From Bradyrhizobium sp. AUGA SZCCT0158 (GTDB lineage Bacteria > Pseudomonadota > Alphaproteobacteria > Rhizobiales > Xanthobacteraceae): a stretch of 64,000 nt of DNA. The DNA lies in assembly GCF_018130065.1 (NCBI RefSeq), contig NZ_JAFCME010000032.1, positions 1 through 64,000 of the forward strand. Reading direction: 5' to 3'. Under the pieces are notes generated by a model. The model was not told where the DNA came from, did no database searches, and worked only from the letters and a program-made list of their open reading frames with translations. Of this stretch, positions 53,885-61,903 are shown piece by piece (position 1 is the stretch's first letter; every line of letters starts with the position of its first letter). The position numbers were made by a program, and so were the translations under genes.

Positions 53885-53908
53885 CTCATCAAGATGGTCG
53901 AAATTCGC

Positions 53909-53936
53909 CCTTATTGCAACTCATTTGCAACTGCAT
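53909..53936. promoter_or_regulatory. TTGCAA pair upstream of mntH (Fur/Mur-type candidate)
   Basis: TTGCAA occurs at 53914-53919 and 53925-53930 followed by CTGCAT, 30-45 bases before the mntH start. On the minus strand it reads TTGCAAATGAGTTGCAATAA. The 11-base word CCTTATTGCAA at 53909-53919 recurs at 56861-56871 before the peroxidase gene. Mur control of mntH is known in Bradyrhizobium; the assignment of this site is inference. Confidence 0.5.
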
Positions 53937-54109
53937 CTAGTGATCACCCTAAGATGATACCGGCAGACGAGAAATTCGCGTCGAGACCGGCCTGCGCGCA
54001 CGTCTGGTGACCCTCGGCCTGCGCGACCGCGCCAGTTTACGTGGCTGGAACCATGAACCGGCGAATCCCGCTCGACGACAAACAGATCGCGATCAAGGGA
54101 CCAACAACC

Positions 54110-54319
54110 ATGACCATCAGCACAGTCCGAGGACGCGTCTTGGTTTCATTCGAAGTTCCGGGCTACCTTGCCGGTTGGGAGTGCCCCTTCCCGGCTCACC
54201 TGGTCTCAGACGGCCCGGCTTACGAGATCGACATCGCCGTCAAATCCCAACCGGAGAAGGCCATGACCCACGAAACGGCGATCACCGAACGCCTCGCGCG
54301 GATCAAATCCTCACAATGA
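54110..54319 (+). CDS. Small protein coupled to YqiJ/flotillin genes (69 aa)
   Basis: A 69-residue soluble protein: MTISTVRGRVLVSFEVPGYL, then AGWECPFPAHLVSDGPAYEI and a helical end. Two strands around a CPFPAH turn are followed by a C-terminal helix. Its stop overlaps the next ATG (ATGA), the best argument that it is real. AAGGGA lies about 15 bases upstream of ATG 54110; longer starts at 54053 or GTG 54041 are possible. No family is recognised. It appears to be the first gene of the flotillin chain. Confidence 0.6.
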   Translation: MTISTVRGRVLVSFEVPGYLAGWECPFPAHLVSDGPAYEIDIAVKSQPEKAMTHETAITERLARIKSSQ

Positions 54320-54978
54320 GCGCCGTCATCGACCTCCTGCTGGCGGCGGACGTCCGCCCCTTCACGATCGCCGCGGCGATCGTGGCAGTGCTTGCCGTGA
54401 TCGAATTGCTGTCGACGATGGTTGGGTTTTCGCTCAGCCACATCGTCGGCAAGGATGTCGAGATCGAGGCCGACGGCCACAGCGCCATCTCCGGCCTGTT
54501 TCTCTGGATCAATGCGGGGCGCGTTCCGCTTTTGATTCTTTTGATGTTGACGCTTGGCATGTTTTCGATCGTGGGATTTTTCCTGCAGGCCATCGCGCAC
54601 AGTGTTGGAATTTCTCTCCCGGTTTCGCTCGCCGCCGTCGGCGCCATCATCGGCGCCATTCCGGCAGTCCGGGTTACCAGCCGCGCGATCTCACGCGTGA
54701 TCCCGCGCGACGAGACCTATGCGGTCGATGAGGCCGACTTCGTCGGCCAGGTCGCCGTGGTTTCGATCGGTCCGCTCGACCAGGGACTGCCCGGCCGCGT
54801 CCGTCTCAAGGATGTCTTCGGCAACTGGCACTCTGTCCCGGCGCGCGCCGGCCCCGATTCGAAAGCGCTCGCGGTCGGCACCAGCGTGTTGCTGGTCGAC
54901 CGCGACACCAGGAGCTTTATCGCGATTGCCGCACCAGCCAACCTCATTGCACAACAATGGTCATCAGACAGGGCATGA
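54316..54978 (+). CDS. YqiJ-like membrane protein with NfeD-type OB fold
   Basis: A 220-aa protein with about three helices (IAAAIVAVLAVIELLSTMVG; PLLILLMLTLGMFSIVGFFL; SLAAVGAIIGAIPAVRVTSR) and a C-terminal OB-fold-like domain (FVGQVAVVSIGPLDQGLPGR then LKDVFGNWHSVPAR). This is the YqiJ/OB_NfeD-like arrangement that partners flotillins. It overlaps both neighbours by four bases. The flotillin partnership is known for the family; here it is inferred from order. Confidence 0.85.
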   Translation: MSAVIDLLLAADVRPFTIAAAIVAVLAVIELLSTMVGFSLSHIVGKDVEIEADGHSAISGLFLWINAGRVPLLILLMLTLGMFSIVGFFLQAIAHSVGISLPVSLAAVGAIIGAIPAVRVTSRAISRVIPRDETYAVDEADFVGQVAVVSIGPLDQGLPGRVRLKDVFGNWHSVPARAGPDSKALAVGTSVLLVDRDTRSFIAIAAPANLIAQQWSSDRA

Positions 54979-56744
54979 ACATGTGGGAACTTGCAGTACC
55001 GATCGCTATCGGCGTCCTTCTCTTTGTCATCATCGGCTTCATGTTCGCGACGCTGTACCGGCGTTCGACCCGCGACGAGGCCTATGTCCGGACCGGTCTT
55101 GGCGGCCAGAAAGTCGTTCTCGACGGCGGCTCCGTCGTGCTTCCGGTTTTCCATTCCACGGCAGCCGTCAATCTGAAGACGTTGCGGCTGGAGGTCGCCC
55201 GCGGCGGCCCGGACTCGCTGATCACCAAGGACCGCATGCGCGTCGACATCGGCGCCGAGTTCTACGTCCGTGTCAAACCGGACATGTCGTCGATCGCGCT
55301 GGCCGCGCAGACGCTCGGCAACCGCACCAACGACGCTGCTGAACTGCGCGAACTGATCGAGGCGAAATTCGTCGACGGCCTGCGCTCGGTCGCCGCCACC
55401 ATGCATCTCGAAGAGCTGCAGGAACAGCGCGCGACCTTCGTCAAATCGGTGCAGGACGCGGTCGGCGCCGACATCCAGAACAACGGCCTCGAGCTTGAAT
55501 CGGTCTCGCTGACGAGGCTCGACCAGAGCGACATCAAGCATTTCAATCCGAGCAATTTCTTCGACGCGCACGGCCTCACCACGCTGACCAAGATCACCAA
55601 GGAGCGTGAGCAGGAGCGCAACCAGATCGTCCGCACCACCGAGGTCAACATCGCGCAGCAGGATCTGGTCGCCCGCCAGACCACGCTGACGATCGAGAGC
55701 ACCAAGCGTGAGGCGGAACTGGCGCAGCAGCGCGACATCGCCAACAAGACCGCCGCGATGCGCGCGCAGACCGCGCAGGTCGAGCAGACGGCGCTGCAGA
55801 ACGAGGCCGAATACCGCATCCAGCAGGAACTGGCCGTCGCCAACGTCCAGACCGAGGCCAACCAGGCCCGCGACACCAAGAAGATCGAGGCTGATCTGGC
55901 GGTGAAGCGCCGCACCACCGAAATGGAACGTGATCTTCAGATCGTGGCGCAGGAAGCCGCGATCGTCGTCGCCACCAAGAACAAGGAGCAATCCGAAGCG
56001 CAGACCATCGCGGAAACGGCGCGCGCGCTGGCGATCGCAGCCGAAGAAAAGGTCACGACGGCACGGGCCACCGAAATCGCCGAGCGCGACAAGATCATCA
56101 ACGTGATCGCGGCGCGCAAGGTGGCGGAAACCGACGCGATGCCGATCACCGTGATGGCGGAAGCCGAACGACAGGCCGCCGCCAACAAGGCGGAAGCGAT
56201 CAACGTGCTCGCCAAGGCCGACGCCGACGCCGCAACCACGCGTGCGACCGGCGTCAAGGCGCTCGGTGAAGCCGAGGCCGAGGTGGCGGCGCTCAAGGCC
56301 GAGGCCCGCAACAAGCTCGGTGCCGAGATGATCGAGTACGACCTCAACCTCGCCCGCATTAATATCATTCCGAGCGCGCTGGCCGAAGCGGTCAAGCCGA
56401 TCGAGAAGATCTCCGACATCCGGATCTTCGATACCGGCGGCATGCTCGGTCGCGGTGGCGGCAACGGCGCGATGAACGGCGGCGGCAATGGCGGTCTCGG
56501 ACTCGGTGATGGTCTCGCCGCGCAGCTATTGTCGGTATCGGCGTTCAAGCCGATGATCGACAGGATTCTCGGCGAGGCTGGCTTCCCGGCTGGCCCCGAC
56601 GGCATGACCAGCCTGTTGAATGCGCTGCGTGCCGGCAGCGGCCCGCTGACCGAAGCGGAGTTGCCGGCGCCTGCCGACAGCCCCGCAACGCCGCCGACCA
56701 CCATCTCGGGCACGGGCAAGGCGACGCTCGGACCGAAGTCGTAG
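54975..56744 (+). CDS. Flotillin family membrane scaffold protein (YqiK-like)
   Basis: A 589-aa protein organising membrane microdomains. One N-terminal helix (AVPIAIGVLLFVIIGFMFAT) precedes the SPFH/Band7 domain (about 40-220). A long coiled coil follows (about 215-470) rich in Glu/Ala/Lys, with EAEVAALKAEARNKLGAEM near its end. The C-terminal tail has a Gly/Asn-rich patch (GRGGGNGAMNGGGNGGLGLG) and Pro-rich end. ATG 54975 overlaps the YqiJ stop; 54957 and 54981 are alternatives. A strong terminator follows. Confidence 0.92.
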   Translation: MNMWELAVPIAIGVLLFVIIGFMFATLYRRSTRDEAYVRTGLGGQKVVLDGGSVVLPVFHSTAAVNLKTLRLEVARGGPDSLITKDRMRVDIGAEFYVRVKPDMSSIALAAQTLGNRTNDAAELRELIEAKFVDGLRSVAATMHLEELQEQRATFVKSVQDAVGADIQNNGLELESVSLTRLDQSDIKHFNPSNFFDAHGLTTLTKITKEREQERNQIVRTTEVNIAQQDLVARQTTLTIESTKREAELAQQRDIANKTAAMRAQTAQVEQTALQNEAEYRIQQELAVANVQTEANQARDTKKIEADLAVKRRTTEMERDLQIVAQEAAIVVATKNKEQSEAQTIAETARALAIAAEEKVTTARATEIAERDKIINVIAARKVAETDAMPITVMAEAERQAAANKAEAINVLAKADADAATTRATGVKALGEAEAEVAALKAEARNKLGAEMIEYDLNLARINIIPSALAEAVKPIEKISDIRIFDTGGMLGRGGGNGAMNGGGNGGLGLGDGLAAQLLSVSAFKPMIDRILGEAGFPAGPDGMTSLLNALRAGSGPLTEAELPAPADSPATPPTTISGTGKATLGPKS

Positions 56745-56787
56745 TCGCGATGACGGTCTGAGCCGCCGTCAGATCGCAAACAGAGAG

Positions 56788-56821
56788 AAGCCCGCCGCAG
56801 TCGATGCGGCGGGCTTTTTTT
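56788..56821 (+). terminator. Intrinsic terminator after flotillin gene
   Basis: AAGCCCGCCGCA (56788-56799) and TGCGGCGGGCTT (56805-56816) form a 12-bp stem with a 5-base loop followed by TTTTT. It closes the small-protein/YqiJ/flotillin chain. Confidence 0.92.
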
Positions 56822-56860
56822 ACGCCTTGCCGGGCACGGCGCGTTCGTCCCCCTTCATTT

Positions 56861-56911
56861 CCTTATTGCAAATGCTTCTCATTAGTGACACTAGTTGCGA
56901 ATAATTCGCAA
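56861..56911 (+). promoter_or_regulatory. Stacked palindromes upstream of haem peroxidase gene
   Basis: Within 51 bases are TTGCAA (56866-56871) in the Fur-like word TTGCAAATGCTTCTCATTAG, TAGTG-A-CACTA (56883-56893) and TTGCGAA-TAA-TTCGCAA (56895-56911). They lie 23-73 bases before ATG 56934. At least one metal- or stress-responsive regulator is likely; names are not claimed. Confidence 0.55.
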
Positions 56912-56933
56912 TTGCAGGTCAGGGAGACGGTCG

Positions 56934-59003
56934 ATGCGTCAGCTCAAGCGGGCTTTTGGCGGCAAGGACGGAGACCATGACGATTTCCACTTTGGCCATT
57001 TTTCCCAGCATTTTTTCCTGCCGCACCAGCCTCACGGTTCACATGACACGCACGACGCCCACCCCTCTCACGGATCCCATGGTTCTCACGGGGGCCACGG
57101 CTCTCATGGCCCGCATGACGGCCCGTCGTGCCAACCGGGTCCGCAGCCGGTAAAAATCGAGTACCGCAGCTTCGACGGCTCGCAGAACAACCGGTCCGAT
57201 TCCACCCTCAACGCCGCCGGCACCGAATTCGCACGTATCGGGACGGCGCATTTTGCCGACGGCATTTCCGTGCCGCTGGGCGGCAACAATCCGCGCACCA
57301 TCAGCAATCTCGTGGTCGGCGCCGGCGATGCCGATGTGGCGAACCCGGAAGGTGTTTCCGCGTTCATGTACGCCTGGGGCCAATTCATCGATCATGACAT
57401 CACGCTGACCCGCACCGACGGCGTCAACGACATCAGCGTCGTGGTTCCCGCCGGCGATCCCGTATTCCCCGCCGGCACCATCATTCGGATCACCCGCGCC
57501 GTCACCGATCCCACGACCGGTGCCGGCACGTCCAATCCGGCGATGGCGGTCAATTCCAATTCCGCCTGGCTCGACGCCTCGATGGTCTACGGGTCGAGTG
57601 CAGCGGTCGCCGCCAGCCTGCGCACTGCCGACGGCCACATGAAGACGTCAGCGGGCGACAACCTGCCAATCGTCAACGGCATGGTGGTGGCCGGCGACGG
57701 CCGTGCTGCGGAAAACCCGGCGCTAACCGCGCTGCAGACGCTGTTCGTGCGCGAACACAATTACCAGGTCGACAAACTGCACCTTGAGCATCCGAACTGG
57801 AGCGGCGACCAGCTCTACAATTACGCCCGCGCCATCGTGTCGGCGGAAATCGCCAACATCACCTATTCCGAATTCCTGCCGAACCTCGTCGGCAAGGACG
57901 CGCTCACGCCCTATGACGGCTACGACCCCAATGTCGATCCGCATTTGACGCTGGAATTCGTCGCCGCGGCGTTCCGCTTCGGACACTCGATCGTCTCGGG
58001 CGAAACCGAAGGCCTTGCGGAGAACGGCGAGGTCATCGCCGGCTCCGAGGAAGACCTGAAAGACGTGTTCTTCCAGCCGGCGGCCAACTTCATCGACAAT
58101 GGCGGCGCCGACGGACAATTGCGCCATCTGGCCGCCGATCCCTCGCAGGCGCTCGATGCGCGCATCGTCGAGGATCTGCGTAATTTTCTGGTCGATGCGC
58201 CGGTGTCGATGGATCTCGCCGCGATCAATATCCAGCGCGCCCGCGACCTCGGCCTCGGCACGCTCAACCAGACCCGTGAAGCGCTCGGGCTCGACCCCTA
58301 CACGGATTTCAGCCAGATCACGAGCGACCCGCAGACGCTGGCCGGGCTGAAGGCGGCCTACGGCAACGTCAACAATGTCGGCCTGTGGACCGGTGGCCTG
58401 TCGGAAAACCATGTCCCCGGCGCGCTGGTCGGCGAAACCTTTCAGGCCATCCTGACGATGCAGTTCGAGGCGCTGCGCGACGGCGACCGGCTCTGGTTCG
58501 AGAACCAGGGTTTTGACGCCAAGACGTTGTCCGAGATCAAGGGCACGACGCTCGCCGACATCATCCTGCGCAACACCGACACCAGGCACATCCAGGATGA
58601 CGTCTTCGTCACCTATGTCCGGCACACCGGCCTTGCCGGCGGCGTCGAGTCCGAAGACCCCGACGCCCGCCAGATCGTGATCGGTTCCGATGGCACCGAC
58701 ACCCTGATCGGCGGTCCGCAAGGCGATTACCTGTTCGCCGGCACCGGCAAACAAACCATGACAGGCCATGCCGGCGCCGATCGTTTCGTGTTCGATACCG
58801 GCGCCACCAAAGCCAGGATCACCGACTTCGATCCCGGCGTCGACCTGCTGGTGTTCGAGCATGCCGGCCGCCTCGACTTTCGCGATGTAAAAATCTCGGG
58901 CAATCACGGCAACACGATCGTGCACGTCGGCGACGACTGGATCGAATTGATGGGTGTGCGGCCCTATATACTCAGCAGGCACGACTTTCTGTTCGACGTC
59001 TGA
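56934..59003 (+). CDS. Animal-type haem peroxidase with His-rich N-terminus and RTX-like repeat
   Basis: A 689-aa peroxidase of the peroxinectin/myeloperoxidase superfamily. Residues 15-65 are His-rich (HGSHDTHDAHPSHGSHGSHG). The distal motif WGQFIDHDITLT puts Asp153-His154 at the haem, GDGRAAENP supplies Arg257 and Glu260, and FRFGHSIVSG holds proximal His351; Asp153 and Glu260 correspond to the ester-linked residues of mammalian enzymes. Near 590-630 is one RTX-like stretch (GSDGTDTLIGGPQGDYLFAG), with a matching DRFVFDTGA segment. No signal peptide is present, so type I export is likely, yet no such exporter is adjacent. ATG 56934 begins after the palindromes. Confidence 0.9.
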   Translation: MRQLKRAFGGKDGDHDDFHFGHFSQHFFLPHQPHGSHDTHDAHPSHGSHGSHGGHGSHGPHDGPSCQPGPQPVKIEYRSFDGSQNNRSDSTLNAAGTEFARIGTAHFADGISVPLGGNNPRTISNLVVGAGDADVANPEGVSAFMYAWGQFIDHDITLTRTDGVNDISVVVPAGDPVFPAGTIIRITRAVTDPTTGAGTSNPAMAVNSNSAWLDASMVYGSSAAVAASLRTADGHMKTSAGDNLPIVNGMVVAGDGRAAENPALTALQTLFVREHNYQVDKLHLEHPNWSGDQLYNYARAIVSAEIANITYSEFLPNLVGKDALTPYDGYDPNVDPHLTLEFVAAAFRFGHSIVSGETEGLAENGEVIAGSEEDLKDVFFQPAANFIDNGGADGQLRHLAADPSQALDARIVEDLRNFLVDAPVSMDLAAINIQRARDLGLGTLNQTREALGLDPYTDFSQITSDPQTLAGLKAAYGNVNNVGLWTGGLSENHVPGALVGETFQAILTMQFEALRDGDRLWFENQGFDAKTLSEIKGTTLADIILRNTDTRHIQDDVFVTYVRHTGLAGGVESEDPDARQIVIGSDGTDTLIGGPQGDYLFAGTGKQTMTGHAGADRFVFDTGATKARITDFDPGVDLLVFEHAGRLDFRDVKISGNHGNTIVHVGDDWIELMGVRPYILSRHDFLFDV

Positions 59004-59091
59004 TGGGTCAGCAAGACGTGGATGGCCGGGACAAGTGTTTAGCCGGACAGATCACTGGTGTTGGGAGACATCGCTGACACATCAAGGTGAG

Positions 59092-59124
59092 AAACCTCCA
59101 CACGTTCACGTGTGGAGGTTTTTT
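59092..59124 (+). terminator. Intrinsic terminator after peroxidase region
   Basis: AAACCTCCACACG (59092-59104) and CGTGTGGAGGTTT (59109-59121) with loop TTCA and a T-run. It lies 89 bases after the peroxidase stop; a truncated repeat copy (about 59016-59036) sits between. Confidence 0.92.
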
Positions 59125-59214
59125 CGTTGCCCCGCCGCTTGTCGGGAAACGGGTGGGTTGGGCCGTGCTGTCGTCGGACAATGAGGGCCGATAAAGCCAT
59201 CAGGGAATCGCCCC

Positions 59215-60468
59215 ATGTCCGCCGCCGAGACGCCGCGCCTGCCGCCGACCTTCAACCGCCTCGCCTGGTCGAACCTCGCCGCGCAATCGGCCGAACAAGT
59301 CGCGCTGGCCGCCGCCCCGATCGTCGCCGTGCTGCTGCTGCGCGTCGGCGAAGGCCAGACCGGCCTGCTGCAGACCGCGCTGACGCTGCCCTTCATCCTG
59401 TTTGCGATCCCTGCCGGCCTGCTGGCGGACCGCATCTCGCGGCGCTGGCTGATGGCGGGCTCCGAAGCGCTGCGTGCGGCGGCGCTCGGCGGAATCCTGC
59501 TGCTGATCTGGCTCGGCTGGATGACGCTGCCGCTGCTGGCTCTGCTCGGCTTCATCGCGGTGTGCGGCACGGTCGCGTATAGCGTCGCGGCACCGGCACT
59601 GGTGCCGTCGCTGGTGAACCCGGAGCAACTGCCCGCGGCCAATGCCCGGATTGAACTGGCGCGCACAGTCGCCTTTGCCAGCGGCCCCGCGCTCGGCGGC
59701 GTGCTGGTCGGATGGGTCGGCGCCGCCCCCGCGTTCGGATTTGCCGCTGCGCTGTCGGTCATCGCGGTCGTGCTGCTGTCGGGCATCTATGAGCCCGCCC
59801 GCGCGCCCGCCCCGCGCCGCCATCCGCTGCAGGAGATCAAGGAAGGCGCCGTGTTCGTGTTGCACCACAAGCTGCTGCGGCCGGTGTTCATCACCCAGTT
59901 CATCTTCAACACGGCCTCCTTCCTGCTGCTTGCGGTGTTCGTGCCCTATGCCGTGCGTCATCTCGGCCTTTCCGCGACCGGCGTCGGCACCACGCTCGCG
60001 ATGTACGGCGTCGGCATGGTGGTCGGCGCGCTCCTGGCAACGCGCGTCATGAAGCGCCTCGCCTTCGGCACCGTGATCGGGCTCGGCCCGGTGACCGGTT
60101 TCGTCGCCGCCACCGTGATGGCGCTGACGACCATCTTTCCCTCACCGCTGCTCGCGGGCCTGAGCTTCTTCCTGCTCGGCGTCGGTCCGATCCTGTGGGT
60201 GATCTCCACCACCACGCTGCGCCAATCGGTGACGCCGCCCTCGCTCTTGGGCCGCGTCTCCGCCATCAACATCATGAGCTATGGCGCCCGCCCGCTCGGC
60301 TCGGCGCTCGGCGCCATCGTCGGCGGGCTCTACAGCGCCGAAGCCTGCCTCTACCTGGCGACCGCGATCTTCGCCGCCCAAGCGCTGGTCATCCTGATGT
60401 CGCCCGCCGTCTCGCTGACGCGGCAGCCGGAAATGGTCGGCGACGGGCCGGCGCTGCGGGCGTGTTGA
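59215..60468 (+). CDS. MFS transporter
   Basis: A 417-aa major facilitator with twelve predicted helices. The A-motif-like loop reads PAGLLADRISRRWLMAGSEA between helices 2 and 3. The second half starts near HHKLLRPVFITQFIFNT, and helices 10-11 hold STTTLRQSVTPPSLLGRVSA, typical of the MFS_3/EntS-like group. Substrate is unknown; export of a small molecule is plausible. It is separated from the next MFS gene by a palindromic repeat. Confidence 0.88.
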   Translation: MSAAETPRLPPTFNRLAWSNLAAQSAEQVALAAAPIVAVLLLRVGEGQTGLLQTALTLPFILFAIPAGLLADRISRRWLMAGSEALRAAALGGILLLIWLGWMTLPLLALLGFIAVCGTVAYSVAAPALVPSLVNPEQLPAANARIELARTVAFASGPALGGVLVGWVGAAPAFGFAAALSVIAVVLLSGIYEPARAPAPRRHPLQEIKEGAVFVLHHKLLRPVFITQFIFNTASFLLLAVFVPYAVRHLGLSATGVGTTLAMYGVGMVVGALLATRVMKRLAFGTVIGLGPVTGFVAATVMALTTIFPSPLLAGLSFFLLGVGPILWVISTTTLRQSVTPPSLLGRVSAINIMSYGARPLGSALGAIVGGLYSAEACLYLATAIFAAQALVILMSPAVSLTRQPEMVGDGPALRAC

Positions 60469-60480
60469 GGCCTCTCCTCG

Positions 60481-60584
60481 TCATTGCCTGCGACAAACGC
60501 GAAGCGTTTGCGCAAGGGAGCAAAGCGACGAAGCAATCCATTCTTTCCGCGGAGAGATGGATTGCTTCGCTTCGCTCGCAATGT
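60481..60584. repeat. REP-like palindrome between MFS genes
   Basis: TCATTGCCTGCGACAAACGC, GACGAAGCAATCCATTCTTT and GAGATGGATTGCTTCGCTTC-GCTCGCAATG form the arms. Same family as 6252-6331 with an extra GCGAAGCG-TTTGCGC hairpin inserted. Confidence 0.8.
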
Positions 60585-60655
60585 CGGCCTTGGCAACGAT
60601 TTTCTTCCAAAATTGCCTACCAACGTCTCTTTCGGTTTCCGTACGCCGTTTTATA

Positions 60656-60669
60656 TGATATCCATCATT
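60656..60669. promoter_or_regulatory. Operator-like palindrome ATGAT-ATCC-ATCAT
   Basis: Exact 5-bp arms in an AT-rich stretch (about 60650-60678), 23-36 bases before the Bcr/CflA start. Such placement is usual for a repressor site of an efflux gene, but no regulator gene is adjacent. Confidence 0.35.
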
Positions 60670-60691
60670 TTATAGAAAACGGGAACCCTCC

Positions 60692-61903
60692 ATGGCCGAC
60701 CAGACCGTAGCGATCGCGCGCCCCCGTCCCGAGGCGTCCTCCACCGTTCTGCAGATCGCGGTGCTGGCGGCGCTGGCTGCCACCGGGACGCTGGCGACCA
60801 ATATCCTGCTGCCGTCGCTCCCGCAGATGGCAGCCTCGCTGCACGTCACGAGCGCGGCGGTCACGTCAGCGATCACGATCTTTCTGGCGGTGTTCGCAGT
60901 CGGCCAGCTGGTGGTCGGGCCGATCTCGGACCGCTACGGTCGCCGCTGGCCGGTGCTGATCGGATTTGCCGTGTTTTTCGCCGGCAGCGTCTGGTGCGGC
61001 CTCGCCACCGACCTGCCCAACCTGCTCGCCGGCCGCGTGGTCCAGGCCGCCGGCGCCTGCGCCACCTCCGTGCTGTCACGCGCTATTGCGCGCGACCTGT
61101 TCTCCGGCGCCGCATTGGCGCGCGCGATGGCGCTGATCATGATTGCGATGGCGGCGGCGCCTGGCTTCTCGCCGCTGCTCGGCGGCGCGCTCGACCATTA
61201 TTTCGGCTGGCGTTCCGAGTTCGCGCTTGTCGCCGCCTTTGCGGTGCTCGGCGCGCTCGCCTACCGCATGGTTCTGGGCGAGACCCATCATGCGACGCGC
61301 ACACCGCTCGACCCGCTCGCGATCGCCCAAAACTATCTTGGCCTGATCTCCGACCGCCGTTTCGTGGTGCCGGCCGCGACCGTGAGCCTGATCATGGGCG
61401 GTCTGTTCGCGATGTTCTCGGCCGCGCCCCGCGTGCTGATCGAAGCGATGCACTTTACGCCCATCCAGTTGGGCCTGTTCTTTGCCGGCACCGTGCTGAT
61501 CGTATTCGCAGCCGGAATGCTGGCGACAAAGCTGGCGCCGCGTTACGGGCTCGACCGTTCGATCCGCGGCGGATTATTCGCGGCCGCTGCCGGCAGCCTC
61601 GCGATGCTGCTGGTGTCGCTGTATGGCCCGACCTTCCTGCCGTTTCTGGGCGCGATGAGCGTGTTCCTGCTCGGCATGGGCATCGTGAACCCCTTGGGCA
61701 CCGCGCAGGCGCTCTCCCCGTTCGGCGAGAAGGCAGGCGCGGCCTCCGCGCTGGTCGGCTTCTGGCAGATGATGAATGCGGCGATCGGCGTCTGGCTGGC
61801 CGCGACGATCTCGCACGAGGCGCTGTTCGCGCTCGGTGTGGTGCTGACGGTGTTTTCCCTGGTGGCGGTCGCACTCTACCCGCTGCGCGCCAAAGCGGCC
61901 TAG
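60692..61903 (+). CDS. Bcr/CflA family multidrug efflux MFS transporter
   Basis: A 403-aa drug:proton antiporter with twelve helices. Bcr/CflA hallmarks are NILLPSLPQMAASLHVTSAA, QLVVGPISDRYGRRWPVLIG (motif A) and AGACATSVLSRAIARDLFSG. It ends at TAG 61903, sharing a CTAG palindrome with the stop of the minus-strand cyclase gene, so the two genes converge and overlap by four bases. Confidence 0.9.
   Translation: MADQTVAIARPRPEASSTVLQIAVLAALAATGTLATNILLPSLPQMAASLHVTSAAVTSAITIFLAVFAVGQLVVGPISDRYGRRWPVLIGFAVFFAGSVWCGLATDLPNLLAGRVVQAAGACATSVLSRAIARDLFSGAALARAMALIMIAMAAAPGFSPLLGGALDHYFGWRSEFALVAAFAVLGALAYRMVLGETHHATRTPLDPLAIAQNYLGLISDRRFVVPAATVSLIMGGLFAMFSAAPRVLIEAMHFTPIQLGLFFAGTVLIVFAAGMLATKLAPRYGLDRSIRGGLFAAAAGSLAMLLVSLYGPTFLPFLGAMSVFLLGMGIVNPLGTAQALSPFGEKAGAASALVGFWQMMNAAIGVWLAATISHEALFALGVVLTVFSLVAVALYPLRAKAA

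Noticed and set aside
57723..58982. 419-codon minus-strand open frame
   Set aside because: Antisense to the haem peroxidase gene; no domain or ribosome-binding support.
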